This document shows positions 37,290 to 48,535 of a DNA stretch of 64,000 bases, piece after piece. Made by a program: the position numbers and the translations under genes. Numbering within the stretch: the stretch's first letter is position 1; every line of letters begins with the position of its first letter. The stretch is from the NCBI GenBank assembly GCA_937926175.1, contig CALANV010000013.1, positions 248,001 to 312,000 on the forward strand, given 5' to 3'. The notes below the pieces were generated by a model. The model worked only from the letters and a program-made list of their open reading frames with translations, searched no databases and was not told where the DNA came from. The DNA is from an uncultured Rhodospirillales bacterium. Lineage in GTDB: Bacteria > Pseudomonadota > Alphaproteobacteria > CACIAM-22H2.

Positions 37290-39197
37290 TCACGCGGCGT
37301 TGCGGTCGCGCCGGCGCACGTGGCGCAGCAGAACGGTGAGGGCAGCCGGCGTGACGCCGGAGATCCGCGCCGCCTGGCCCAGCGTCGTCGGCCGGACCTG
37401 GGCCAGCTTCTGCCGCACTTCCATCGACAGCGCGGTCAGGGCGAGATAGTCGAGGTCGGGCGGCAGTACTAGGCTCTCATCCTGGCGGAAGGCACGGATG
37501 TCGCCGTCCTGGCGGTCGAGATAGCCGCGATAGAGGGCGTCGATCTCGAGCTGCTCGACGATCTCGGGCCGGAGCGTGCCGAGCTCGGGCCAGATCGCCG
37601 CGAGCCGCGGCAACCCGATGCCGGGCAGCGCCAAGAGATCCAGCACCGTGCGCGGCACGCCGTCCTGGTTCACCTGGATGCCGTGGCGGGCGAGCTGGGG
37701 CGGGGTCGCCTTGAGCTGCGTCGCCAGCGCCCGCGCCGCCGCCAGCGCCGCCGCCTTCTCCTGCCAGGCCCGCGCCCGGGCGGAGCCGACGCAGCCGATG
37801 GCGAGCCCCTTGGGCGTCAGCCGCTGGTCGGCATTGTCGGCCCGCAGCACCAGCCGGTATTCAGCCCGGCTCGTGAACATGCGGTAGGGTTCGGACGTGC
37901 CGAGGGTCACCAGATCGTCGATCAGCACGCCGATATAGGCATCGGCGCGGTCGAGGGTGAAGGCCGGGCTGCCGGCCACGGCAAAGGCCGCGTTGAGCCC
38001 GGCCATGAGCCCCTGTGCCGCGGCTTCCTCATAGCCGGTGGTGCCGTTGATCTGCCCGGCGAGGAAGAGGCCGGGCAGGCGCTTTGTCTCCAGGGTCGGG
38101 TATAGCTCGCGCGGATCGACGAAATCATACTCGATGGCATAGCCGGGCCGGATCATCCGCGCCCGCTCGAGGCCCGGAATGGTCTTGAGCAGCGCAAGCT
38201 GGATTTCGCGCGGCAGCGACGTCGAGATGCCGTTCGGATAAACCGTGTCGTCGTCGAGGCCCTCGGGTTCGAGGAAGATCTGATGCCGGTCGCGCCCGGC
38301 GAAGCGCACGACCTTGTCCTCGATCGACGGGCAGTAGCGCGGTCCAACGGACGCGATCTGGCCCGAATACATCGGGGCGCGGTGCAGGTTGGCCCGGATC
38401 AGCGCATGGCTTTCCGGCGTCGTCGCCGTGATGTGGCAGACGATCTGCGGCGTCGTGATCCGCTCGGTCAGATACGAGAACGGCACCGGTGGATCGTCGC
38501 CCGGTTGCACCTCGAGCGCGGCCCAGTCGATCGTGCGGCCGTCGAGCCGGGGCGGGGTCCCGGTCTTGAGGCGGCCGAGGCAGAAGCCGAGCCGCTCCAG
38601 TGTCCGCGACAGCCCCACCGACGGCGCCTCGACATTGTCGCCGGCGATCTCGCCGTGGCGACGCGCGCGACCGGCTGGAATCTTCTCCTCGCCGATATGG
38701 ATGAGGCCCCGCAGGAAGGTGCCGGTCGTGAGCACGACGGCGCCGCAGGCGAGCCGCCGCCCGTCACCCGTCAGCACGGCGGCGACCCGGCCGTCGGGTC
38801 CGATCTCGATGTCTTCGGCACTGCCGGCGAGAATGGTCAGGTTCTCTTGCTCGGCCAGCAGCGCCTGGACGGCCTCGCGATAGAGCTTGCGGTCGGCCTG
38901 CGCCCGCAGGCCCCGCACCGCCGGTCCCTTGGAGCGGTTGAGCAGCCGGAACTGGATACCGGCGCGGTCGGCAGCGCGGCCCATGATCCCATCCAGCGCG
39001 TCGATCTCGCGCACCAGATGACCCTTGCCCAGCCCGCCGATGGCCGGATTGCACGACATCTCGCCGATCGTCGCCGGGTCCTGAGTCAAGAGCGCGGTGC
39101 GCGCGCCGACGCGCGCCGCGGCCGCAGCCGCCTCGCAGCCGGCATGACCGCCGCCGACCACGACAACGTCAAAGGCGAAATCCCTGGGTCCGTTCAT
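37290..39197 (-). CDS. mnmG: tRNA uridine-5-carboxymethylaminomethyl modification enzyme MnmG (GidA)
   Basis: About 635 residues. N-terminal FAD-binding motif VVVGGGHAGCEAA; conserved 'SCNPAIGGLGKGHLVREIDALDG' and 'YCPSIEDK' blocks; C-terminal helical domain. It works with MnmE (encoded at 40509-41891) to modify wobble U34 of several tRNAs. Translation starts at ATG 39197 with weak ribosome-binding support. It is separated from mnmE by tatA and an unknown gene. Confidence 0.97.
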   Translation of the reverse strand: MNGPRDFAFDVVVVGGGHAGCEAAAAAARVGARTALLTQDPATIGEMSCNPAIGGLGKGHLVREIDALDGIMGRAADRAGIQFRLLNRSKGPAVRGLRAQADRKLYREAVQALLAEQENLTILAGSAEDIEIGPDGRVAAVLTGDGRRLACGAVVLTTGTFLRGLIHIGEEKIPAGRARRHGEIAGDNVEAPSVGLSRTLERLGFCLGRLKTGTPPRLDGRTIDWAALEVQPGDDPPVPFSYLTERITTPQIVCHITATTPESHALIRANLHRAPMYSGQIASVGPRYCPSIEDKVVRFAGRDRHQIFLEPEGLDDDTVYPNGISTSLPREIQLALLKTIPGLERARMIRPGYAIEYDFVDPRELYPTLETKRLPGLFLAGQINGTTGYEEAAAQGLMAGLNAAFAVAGSPAFTLDRADAYIGVLIDDLVTLGTSEPYRMFTSRAEYRLVLRADNADQRLTPKGLAIGCVGSARARAWQEKAAALAAARALATQLKATPPQLARHGIQVNQDGVPRTVLDLLALPGIGLPRLAAIWPELGTLRPEIVEQLEIDALYRGYLDRQDGDIRAFRQDESLVLPPDLDYLALTALSMEVRQKLAQVRPTTLGQAARISGVTPAALTVLLRHVRRRDRNAA

Positions 39198-39757
39198 GGC
39201 GGCGGAATGTAGGCGCAAGGCCGGCAGGGGTCAAAGGCGTTCGCAGCGCGGCACGAGGGCCTCACCGGCGTTTCGTCACACATGATGTTTCACGTGAAAC
39301 ACGACAAATAATTAAATTTTATCAGCAACTTACCGCAATACTGCGCCGCACAATAACCGCAGCATAGGTGCAGCAAACAATGGCGGTCGACCGCCTCTAC
39401 GCGCAACGGTTGTATTGTCGCGGTGCGGCTATACCATTACGCTCCGGCCGTGGGCCTCTCGTGTGCGTCGAATTCGTCGACAACCCGATTTTCAATCCGC
39501 CGCTCCTCGAACCGACGCACCATTGACCGCTCGACAACGACAACTCGCCACCCAGGATCGCTAACCAAATCCAGCGACCGAGCGCCGAAGCCGTGTCGAT
39601 CGCCAGAATCAAAAAAAGATGCATCGGACGGCTCGTCGAGAAGCAGGCGACGAAACGCACGGACGCCGGTGAATGACCGAAGGCCATGGACGCCTTCGCC
39701 ACCATCATCGCCTTCCGTCTTTCTGATCTTTATCGACCCTTTGCCGACGAAATTCGA
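39198..39757. other. Intergenic region with parS and an AT-rich patch
   Basis: 560 bases without a credible gene. It contains parS site 3 (39286-39301), immediately followed by an AT-rich patch (39302-39345), unusual in this GC-rich sequence. The rest is compositionally mixed. It probably holds the mnmG promoter; the AT patch is a plausible place for it. Confidence 0.45.
39286..39301. other. parS site 3, upstream of mnmG
   Basis: Perfect TGTTTCACGTGAAACA about 90 bases upstream of the mnmG start codon, next to an AT-rich stretch. Confidence 0.95.
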
Positions 39758-40084
39758 TCACTCCGCCGCCAAGGCGACCGGTGCGACTGGAACGGCTATC
39801 GGTACGACGTCGCTGACGACGCACACATACGGCGTGCCGTGCTCACGGGCGATCGCTTCGGCCAGGGCGCGGGCCGCCGGTTCGGTCATCGGTTCGAACG
39901 GCACCTTGCGCGTGGTGCGCGGCGCGAGGCGTGCGCGGCACAGGCCGCGGTGGCGGACCACGTGCTCGAGCACGTCGATCGACGCGAGGACTTCATCGGG
40001 TCGATCGGATCGGAAGAGATGGAGCAGGACGACTTTCCGGGCCTCGCCGACGTAGGCTGTTCTGGAGTCGATGTACTGAGTCAT
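39758..40084 (-). CDS. Hypothetical protein (108 residues)
   Basis: Begins MTQYIDSRTAYVGEARKVVLLHLF; a mixed alpha/beta N-terminal half and a C-terminal hydrophobic stretch 'YVCVVSDVVPIAVPVAPVALAAE'. No family recognised. It lies between tatA and mnmG on the same strand. The ATG at 40084 is the most plausible start, but ribosome-binding support is weak. Confidence 0.5.
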   Translation of the reverse strand: MTQYIDSRTAYVGEARKVVLLHLFRSDRPDEVLASIDVLEHVVRHRGLCRARLAPRTTRKVPFEPMTEPAARALAEAIAREHGTPYVCVVSDVVPIAVPVAPVALAAE

Positions 40085-40174
40085 GCGGCGCGTGGACAAT
40101 GTGCACGCATTCTCGCCGCCATTCCTTAAGACTTGATTGCGTGCGGCCGCAGCCATCGCGCGGCCATCCACGCC

Positions 40175-40414
40175 TCAGCCCGCCGGTTTCGTGCCGTCGT
40201 CTTTCGAGTTGCCATCGCGCGGCGGTGCCGTGTGCGCCGCCGGATCGCGCGCGGGCGGCGTCTCCGGCTTCGACTCCGCCGCTTCGCGCATGCCCTGCTT
40301 GAACGCCTTGATGCCCTTGGCCATGTCGCCCATCAGGCGCGGAATCTTTCCGGCGCCGAACAGCACGAGCACGATCAGCACGATGACGATGAGTTCGGCG
40401 AACCCGATGTTCAT
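40175..40414 (-). CDS. tatA: Sec-independent translocase subunit TatA/E
   Basis: 79 residues: N-terminal transmembrane helix after MNIGFAEL, the conserved FG hinge ('LVLFGAGKIPRLMGDM'), an amphipathic helix (GKGIKAFK-type, here AKGIKAFKQGMREA) and a disordered Pro/Lys tail. It forms the pore of the twin-arginine pathway. No tatB or tatC is adjacent, so it is an orphan copy within the mnmE-mnmG interval. TatA and TatE cannot be told apart. Confidence 0.9.
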   Translation of the reverse strand: MNIGFAELIVIVLIVLVLFGAGKIPRLMGDMAKGIKAFKQGMREAAESKPETPPARDPAAHTAPPRDGNSKDDGTKPAG

Positions 40415-40508
40415 GGCACCTCCGGCGTTTTCTCACCCGTCGCCGCTCGGCGCATGACCGGCGGCAACGGCGATTGTCGACGCACGCGGCGGCGTTGCGC
40501 AACCTTCG

Positions 40509-41891
40509 TCATTTGCCGATGCAGAATTCGCGGAACACGACGTCGAGGACATCCTCGACGCCGACACGGCCGGTGATGCGCCCGAGCGCGCGCGCGGCAA
40601 GGCGGAGATCCTCGGCGAACAGCTCCGGGGCCCCGGCGTGACTTTGTATCGCCGCCAGCGCCCGGTCGAGCGACTCCACACATGCTTCCAGCGCCGCACG
40701 ATGACGCGCGCGCGTGATTACCGGGGCGGCACCGTCCTGCGTGGCGAGCCGGCGGGCGACAATGTCGGTCAATGCCGCGACCAGCGCATCCAGCCCTTCG
40801 CCGGTGCGCACCGACACGCGCCACACTTGGCCCGGCACGATCGGTTCGGCATGTGGTGCGATGTCGATCTTGTTCAACACGACGACCGATTCCGCGTCGA
40901 TGAGCCGCACCAGCGATTCGTCCGGCTCGCCGGCGGTGGCATCGAGGACCACGATCCGGAGATCGGCCGCCTCGGCGCGCGCCAGCGCCCGGCGGATACC
41001 CTCGCGCTCGATCGCCGTATGCGCGTCCGCCGCCGATTCCGACAGTTCACGTATGCCGGCTGTGTCGGCGACGACGACGGGATAGCCGCCCAGATCGAGC
41101 TGAACCTCGATCACGTCGCGCGTCGTTCCGGCCTGCGCCGATACGATCGCCGCTTCGCGGCGGGCCAGGGCGTTGAGCAGGCTGGACTTGCCGGCATTCG
41201 GCGGACCGAGAATGGCGATCGAGAATCCTTCGCGTAAGCGCTCGCCGCGACGGCCGTCGGCGAGATGCGCGCGAATCTCGCCGGCGAGCTGCTCGAGATC
41301 GGGTGCGAGCGCGGCGATCAGGCCGCCCGGCAAGTCCTCATCTGGAAAGTCGATCTCGGCCTCGGCATGGGCGAGCGCACGCAACAGGCGTGCGCGCCAT
41401 GATTCGGTCAACTCTCCGAGCGCGCCGTCGAGCTGGCGACGTGCCTGCCGACGCTGCGCCTCGGTCTCGGCTGCGACGAGATCGGCGAGCCCTTCGACCT
41501 GCGCCAGGTCCAGCTTGCCGGCATCGAAAGCGCGGCGCGTGAACTCGCCGGCCTCGGCGAGACGCAGACCAGGAAGCCGGCCGAGTGCGTCGAGCAGCGC
41601 AGCGAGCACGGCGCGGCTGCCGTGAACGTGAAGCTCGGCGACGTCCTCGCCCGTGAAACTGCGCGGGCCCGGAAACCACAGCACCAGCCCGTCGTCGATC
41701 GCCTCGCCCGAAGCCGGGTCGACGAAGGTCGCCCGCGTCGCGCGGCGTGGTTGCGGCAGCCGGGCGCGCCGGCCCAGCAACGCGCCGAGCGCCGAACCGG
41801 CGGCAGGGCCGGAGATGCGCACCACCGCCACCCCGGCCCGGCCCGCGGCGGTCGCGATCGCGAAGATCGTGTCACGCGGCGAACTGCTCAT
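40509..41891 (-). CDS. mnmE: tRNA modification GTPase MnmE (TrmE)
   Basis: 460 residues. An N-terminal tetrahydrofolate-binding domain ('DTIFAIATAAGRAGVAVVRISGP'), a helical domain, and an inserted G domain with GPPNAGKSSLLN, DTAGIRE and NKID motifs. The C-terminus ends in the catalytic CIGK. It partners MnmG in U34 modification. First gene of the leftward mnmE-tatA-mnmG-rsmG-parAB series. Confidence 0.97.
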   Translation of the reverse strand: MSSSPRDTIFAIATAAGRAGVAVVRISGPAAGSALGALLGRRARLPQPRRATRATFVDPASGEAIDDGLVLWFPGPRSFTGEDVAELHVHGSRAVLAALLDALGRLPGLRLAEAGEFTRRAFDAGKLDLAQVEGLADLVAAETEAQRRQARRQLDGALGELTESWRARLLRALAHAEAEIDFPDEDLPGGLIAALAPDLEQLAGEIRAHLADGRRGERLREGFSIAILGPPNAGKSSLLNALARREAAIVSAQAGTTRDVIEVQLDLGGYPVVVADTAGIRELSESAADAHTAIEREGIRRALARAEAADLRIVVLDATAGEPDESLVRLIDAESVVVLNKIDIAPHAEPIVPGQVWRVSVRTGEGLDALVAALTDIVARRLATQDGAAPVITRARHRAALEACVESLDRALAAIQSHAGAPELFAEDLRLAARALGRITGRVGVEDVLDVVFREFCIGK

Positions 41892-41924
41892 GCCAGACGA
41901 TATAGGCTAATGCCGCGCGGACGC

Positions 41925-42797
41925 CTATGCGCTCTTGTGCCGGCGCTCGCGATCGAAGGCATAGAGACCGCTGGCCGCGATGATGGCGCCGCCGACGATC
42001 GTCCACAGATCGGGAAACTGCCCGAACGCAAGAAGGCCGAGCACCGCCGCCCAGATCATGAGCGTGTAGCCATAAGGCTGAAGCCGCGAGGCCTCGCCGA
42101 GCTGCATCGCCTTGGCCAGGGCGAAATGACTGCACGACCCGAGCAGGCCGGCGATGGCGAGCCACGCCCAGCCGGCTGCATCGGGCGGCGTCCACGCAAA
42201 CGGCCCGATCGCGGTCAGCACCACCGCGCCGACGACGGCGGAGTAGAGCACCGTCGTCTCCGGCCGGTCGTAGCGCGCGACGATGCGCAACAGGATCTGA
42301 TAGATCGCGAACAGCAGGGCGCCGAGAAGCGGAATGAGGATGCGCCAGTCGATCTCGGCGAAGCCCGGCCGCACGATCACCAGGACGCCGATGAAGCCGC
42401 TCGCGACCGCGCACCAGCGGCGCCATCCGACGCGTTCGCCTAGCATCACGACCGACAGCGCCGTCACGAGCAGGGGCGTGATCGCCGCCAGCGCGTGAAC
42501 GTCGGCAAGCGGCAGGTATCGGAACGCCCAGACGAACGTTCCGATCTCGGCGATCAGGAGCAGGGAACGGACGACCTGAAGCCAGAACCCGACCGTGCGA
42601 ACGGGCAGGGCGATGCGACGGGGCCTTACGAGCAGGATGGCAAAGGCGACGAAGAACAGGTACCGGACCCACACGATCTGGACGATCGCGTAACTCGCCG
42701 CGAGGTACTTATTCACCGCGTCCATGCAGGCGAACAGGAACATCGCCAGCAACATGACCGCGATGGCGCGGCCGGAATCGGAAGAGCGAGGGGGCAA
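41925..42797 (-). CDS. DMT superfamily (EamA) transporter
   Basis: About 290 residues with ten hydrophobic helices formed by two EamA repeats. The first repeat begins 'AIAVMLLAMFLFACMDAVNKYLA'; the linker 'GERVGWRRWCAVASGFIGVLVIVRPG' is typical of metabolite exporters and SAM/nucleotide-sugar-like carriers. The substrate is unknown. The start is uncertain: TTG 42797 includes the whole first helix, while ATG 42755 would cut into it. Confidence 0.83.
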   Translation of the reverse strand: MPPRSSDSGRAIAVMLLAMFLFACMDAVNKYLAASYAIVQIVWVRYLFFVAFAILLVRPRRIALPVRTVGFWLQVVRSLLLIAEIGTFVWAFRYLPLADVHALAAITPLLVTALSVVMLGERVGWRRWCAVASGFIGVLVIVRPGFAEIDWRILIPLLGALLFAIYQILLRIVARYDRPETTVLYSAVVGAVVLTAIGPFAWTPPDAAGWAWLAIAGLLGSCSHFALAKAMQLGEASRLQPYGYTLMIWAAVLGLLAFGQFPDLWTIVGGAIIAASGLYAFDRERRHKSA

Positions 42798-43048
42798 TGT
42801 CTGATTCGACGGACGAGAACGTTGAGACCGTGGCGGTATCGAAGACACACGGCCGATCAACGTGATCCTACCAGAACCCCGCACGCCGCCAAGTTTCGGA
42901 AAATATCGCGTGGCGACCGAGGAACCTGCCGGAGTCTCTCCCGTTAATCCGACGCGCGTGCCAAGCGCGCCTCCCCTAAACTCGGCCGTTGCCGGTGCGT
43001 CAGCCCTGCGGCGGCTTTCTTTTTTGATGAACGATCGAAGGGAGAGCC

Positions 43049-43264
43049 ATGCAGTCCCCACGCCCGCGCCTCGTCGGCATCGTTCTCGTCATCTTCGGTC
43101 TGCTCCTGGCGCTGCTGCTGGCGCTGGCCCAGAGCGCAAACGAGACCATGCTCAATGAATTCGCGATCGCCGCGGTCGGGCTGCTCGCCGTGCTTTCGGT
43201 GACGTTCGGTCTGTTCATGATCATCAGGAACCGCGGCGTGCGAACGGATACCGGCGTCCGATAA
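43049..43264 (+). CDS. Small two-helix membrane protein
   Basis: 71 residues, with two hydrophobic helices (about residues 9-28 and 38-58) and a short basic C-terminus. AGGGAGAG precedes the ATG. It ends about 120 bases before the large RTX gene on the same strand; a link to export is possible but unsupported. Confidence 0.65.
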   Translation: MQSPRPRLVGIVLVIFGLLLALLLALAQSANETMLNEFAIAAVGLLAVLSVTFGLFMIIRNRGVRTDTGVR

Positions 43265-43383
43265 GCGCAGGCCCGGCCGGGCTTCCAGCCTTGTGGATGC
43301 CCGTGCCGCCCAGCCGAACACAACGACGCTGCCCGCGTTGAAGTCGCGCGACCACGACACCCGGCCGAGTCACGGAGACTACC

Positions 43384-45270
43384 ATGCCGCACGAACCCAG
43401 CCACAATCCCCCTGGACACCAGTTCGACAACCGCGGCCACCAAGGGTGGGATGACGACGCCGGGTCCCCGTCCGGGGCGCAACCCGTAACCGACAACGGC
43501 AACGGACAGAACGACATTGCGGAATCGGCGCGACAGCCTGCCAGCGGCGGCGATAAGAGCGCGGCGCCGGACGACACGACGCCGAAGCCGGACGACAAGC
43601 AGCAGGCGCATCTTCAATCCACGACCGAGCCGACGACGGACGACGGGGCGCCGGACGACGGCGCCCCGAACGGCGGGGTCGACCAAAATGGCGGCGATGC
43701 GGACGACGGCCGCGATGCCGCCGGCGGATCGGCACCCGAGGCTTCATCCGAAGCCAGCAGCGGCAGCGATGGCAGCGACCGTGATCGCGATGGCGACGAT
43801 GACCATGACGATGACGACGGCCGCGGCGACGGCGCCGTGAACGGACAGCCTTCACCATCGGACGATGGCGACCGCGGCCCCGGTCAGACCATCGTTCAGG
43901 CCCCCGAGCAGAACATTGATCAGAAGATCATTCAGAACATCGACGTCATCATCCGGCAGAACCTGAACCGGAACCGGGGCGACGACGACGATGATGACGA
44001 CGATGCACGGGACGAAGGCGCATCGATCGACGTCGATGTGCATCAGGCGGTCGAGGTCAGTCAGAAAGTCGTGGTCGTGCAGCAGAACGCGCACCCGACC
44101 GCGCCGACGCAGGTCATCAACATCAACACCAACCTCGATGTCAACGTCGACAACGACGTCAAGGTGATCCAGGGCGGGCCGCACCAGAAAGTCGTCAGCG
44201 GCACCGAGACCAGCGACATCCTGTTCACGACCGTCAACAACGCGACGCTCACGGGCGGCGATGGCGACGATATCCTGGTGGCCGGCGCCACCAACGTCTA
44301 CATCGCGGACATCGAGCCGCTGAACGTATCCGGGGTAAGCGGCACCGCCATCCTCGTCCAGGACGAGGACACGCTGACCGTGCGCGTCGTCGCCGAGGGG
44401 CTGGAGCCCGGACAGCCGCACATTCAGGACATTCACGGCCGTTTCGCGGGCGACGACATTCCCGATGCCGGCACGCCCGCGGGCGAAGACCGGGCCGACG
44501 AGCCGACGCCGATCGACTCGATCATTCCGCCAACCGAGGCCGACGCCGACGGCGACGGGTTCATCGAGTTCGAGGAGGGCCTGCCGTATTACGGTCCGGG
44601 CATCCTGTCGCTCGCCTCGCCGCAGGGCGCCTTCGCCACCGGCTTTCCCGTTCCCGAGCCGGACGGCGCGATCACGTTCATGCAGGCCTATGACCTGCGC
44701 GCGACGCTCGACTTCGAATTCACGCGCGACGACCTCGAGCCGCTCGAGCTGCGCGAGGTCGTGCTTCACGGCCTGTCGAACGACGGCGACGGCGAGGATA
44801 CGCCGGGCGAGATCGACGGCACAGCGGGTTATAAACCCGATCTGCCGGTCGCGGCCGGCGAGATCGAGCTGATCCAGGCGACGGCGCGCGTCGAAAGTCC
44901 CGGCAGGCTCAACGCGACCATGAACGGCGACGCCGGCAACGACATCCTCTTGGGCAAGAGCGGGAACGACATCCTGCGCGGCGGCGACGGCGACGACTGG
45001 CTTGCCGGCAGCGGCGGACGGAACCGCCTCGACGGCGGCGACGGCGCCGACATCTTCGTGCTTGGCGAGGGACGCGACGTGATCGAGGATTTCGACTTCG
45101 ACGAAGGCGACCGTCTGCTCGTGCCCGGCGATCAGGCCGATCTCAACGCCGTGGTGACCAGCGCCGAACCGGTGGTGACGGGGGCACGGATCGCGACCGA
45201 CGGCGGCGAGGTGACGCTCGTCGGGATCGCGGCCGGCGACATCAACACGGACTGGTTCGTCGTGGCATAG
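43384..45270 (+). CDS. Large acidic RTX/EF-hand calcium-binding protein
   Basis: 628 residues in four parts. Residues 1-180 are disordered and rich in Asp, Gly, Pro and Ser, with poly-Asp runs. Residues about 180-290 are Gln/Asn/Val-rich with beta-repeat character ('VININTNLDVNVDNDV'). The middle has a globular part with a canonical EF-hand loop DADGDGFIEFEE. From about residue 515 there are RTX repeats ('GDAGNDILLGKSGNDILRGGDGDDWLAG') and a C-terminal region ending in 'WFVVA', as in type I secretion substrates. No signal peptide. Likely a secreted, Ca2+-binding surface or matrix protein. Confidence 0.8.
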   Translation: MPHEPSHNPPGHQFDNRGHQGWDDDAGSPSGAQPVTDNGNGQNDIAESARQPASGGDKSAAPDDTTPKPDDKQQAHLQSTTEPTTDDGAPDDGAPNGGVDQNGGDADDGRDAAGGSAPEASSEASSGSDGSDRDRDGDDDHDDDDGRGDGAVNGQPSPSDDGDRGPGQTIVQAPEQNIDQKIIQNIDVIIRQNLNRNRGDDDDDDDDARDEGASIDVDVHQAVEVSQKVVVVQQNAHPTAPTQVININTNLDVNVDNDVKVIQGGPHQKVVSGTETSDILFTTVNNATLTGGDGDDILVAGATNVYIADIEPLNVSGVSGTAILVQDEDTLTVRVVAEGLEPGQPHIQDIHGRFAGDDIPDAGTPAGEDRADEPTPIDSIIPPTEADADGDGFIEFEEGLPYYGPGILSLASPQGAFATGFPVPEPDGAITFMQAYDLRATLDFEFTRDDLEPLELREVVLHGLSNDGDGEDTPGEIDGTAGYKPDLPVAAGEIELIQATARVESPGRLNATMNGDAGNDILLGKSGNDILRGGDGDDWLAGSGGRNRLDGGDGADIFVLGEGRDVIEDFDFDEGDRLLVPGDQADLNAVVTSAEPVVTGARIATDGGEVTLVGIAAGDINTDWFVVA

Positions 45271-45372
45271 GGGCGCCGGCATGGGCGATCCGCACCCCCG
45301 TCCCGTCGCGACCGGAACGTCACGGTCACGACAGAATCATGGCCGGCAATCGCATGGCGTGGCCGGACGGTG

Positions 45373-45753
45373 TCAGGTGCGCGGCTTCGGCGTCTTGCCG
45401 TACTGCCGCGGCGGATCGTCGCCCGGCCTGAGCATCAGGCGCCGGACCCGTCCGCCGGCGACCAGATGCGTCGTCAGGATTTCGTCGATGTCCTCGGTCG
45501 TCTTGGGCGAATACCAGATGCCCTCGGGATAGATAACCATGGTCGGGCCAAGCTCGCAGCGGTCGAGGCAGCCGGCGCTGTTGATGCGCACGTCGGCGAG
45601 CCCCAGCTCCTTGGCCCGGGCCTTCATGTAATTGCGCAGCCGCTCCGAATCGCGGGCCTTGCAGCAGCCGCGGGGATGTCCGGCCGGACGCTCGTTCGTG
45701 CAGACGAAGACGTGCCGGCGGTAGAAGAGCGGCGGATCCGATTCCGGCGCCAT
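45373..45753 (-). CDS. (2Fe-2S) ferredoxin domain protein
   Basis: About 126 residues of thioredoxin-like [2Fe-2S] ferredoxin type: 'HVFVCTNERPAGHPRGCC' and 'INSAGCLDRCELGPTMVIYPEGIWY', giving the Cys ligands C-(x~12)-C...C-x3-C. These resemble NuoE/Azotobacter FeSII-type ferredoxins. The electron-transfer partner is unknown. The ATG at 45753 is preferred; 45792 is an alternative. Confidence 0.88.
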   Translation of the reverse strand: MAPESDPPLFYRRHVFVCTNERPAGHPRGCCKARDSERLRNYMKARAKELGLADVRINSAGCLDRCELGPTMVIYPEGIWYSPKTTEDIDEILTTHLVAGGRVRRLMLRPGDDPPRQYGKTPKPRT

Positions 45754-46006
45754 GTTTTCGCTCTCACGGGCATTCGGCTTGGTCTCGTTCATCGTCGTCA
45801 ACAGGCGCCTTCGTCGGTTGGTCGCGCTTTCGGGATCGTGGGCCGCCGACGGCCATCGCGGGCGGCCGCGACATCGACCTAGAAGCCCGAAACCGCGCGT
45901 ATTTGTCAATTCGTGCGGGCGGACGGCCGCCCGCACCGTGCGCCGACCATGGCTATCTCCGGGGCCGCAAGTCCGTTAAGCTTCCATCCAGCAGAGGAGG
46001 CATCCC

Positions 46007-46270
46007 ATGAAGATCAAGTTCGACATCGACTGCACGCCCGAGGAAGCGCGAGCGTTCCTGGGATTGCCGGACGTGCAGCCCATGCAGAAGGCGGTCATGG
46101 AGGAGGTCACGCAGCGCGTGAAACAGGCAATGGCCGCCATGGATCCCGAAACCATCCTCAAGACGTGGCTTCCCGCATCGATCGAGAGCTGGGAACATCT
46201 TCAGAAGGCGTTCTGGGGCCAGATCGACCCCGACAAGTGGAGCGGCGGAACCGAGCCGCCGCGAAAGTAG
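46007..46270 (+). CDS. DUF6489 family protein
   Basis: 87 residues, beginning MKIKFDIDCTPEEARAFLGLPDV and containing 'MQKAVMEEV' and 'WLPASIESWEHLQKAFW', the pattern of a small protein family restricted largely to alphaproteobacteria. AGAGGAGG is well placed before the ATG. Function unknown; weak resemblance to phasin-like helices. Confidence 0.85.
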   Translation: MKIKFDIDCTPEEARAFLGLPDVQPMQKAVMEEVTQRVKQAMAAMDPETILKTWLPASIESWEHLQKAFWGQIDPDKWSGGTEPPRK

Positions 46271-46395
46271 GGTCGGGCGGCTGCCGGCAGACACGACCGT
46301 CCAGCGGCATGCCGCCCCATCGGGCGGCGTCATGCGTTTTGATTGAAACGGAGACGGCAGATGCCGAACTGCTCACTCTTTGGCGCGAGGATGCG

Positions 46396-48444
<2,049 letters not shown>

Positions 48445-48535
48445 GCGCCCGGCGTGCACCCCTTGCGCATGGCGTGGCGCCGATGGCAACGTTTGGGACC
48501 GATAAAGAGAACAGCGAACGGAAAGGAGCGCGCGC

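Noticed and set aside
43852..45282. 476-codon frame antisense to the large RTX/EF-hand gene
   Set aside because: Antisense of a repetitive Asp/Gly-rich gene; no domain, and the plus-strand gene has clear calcium-binding motifs.
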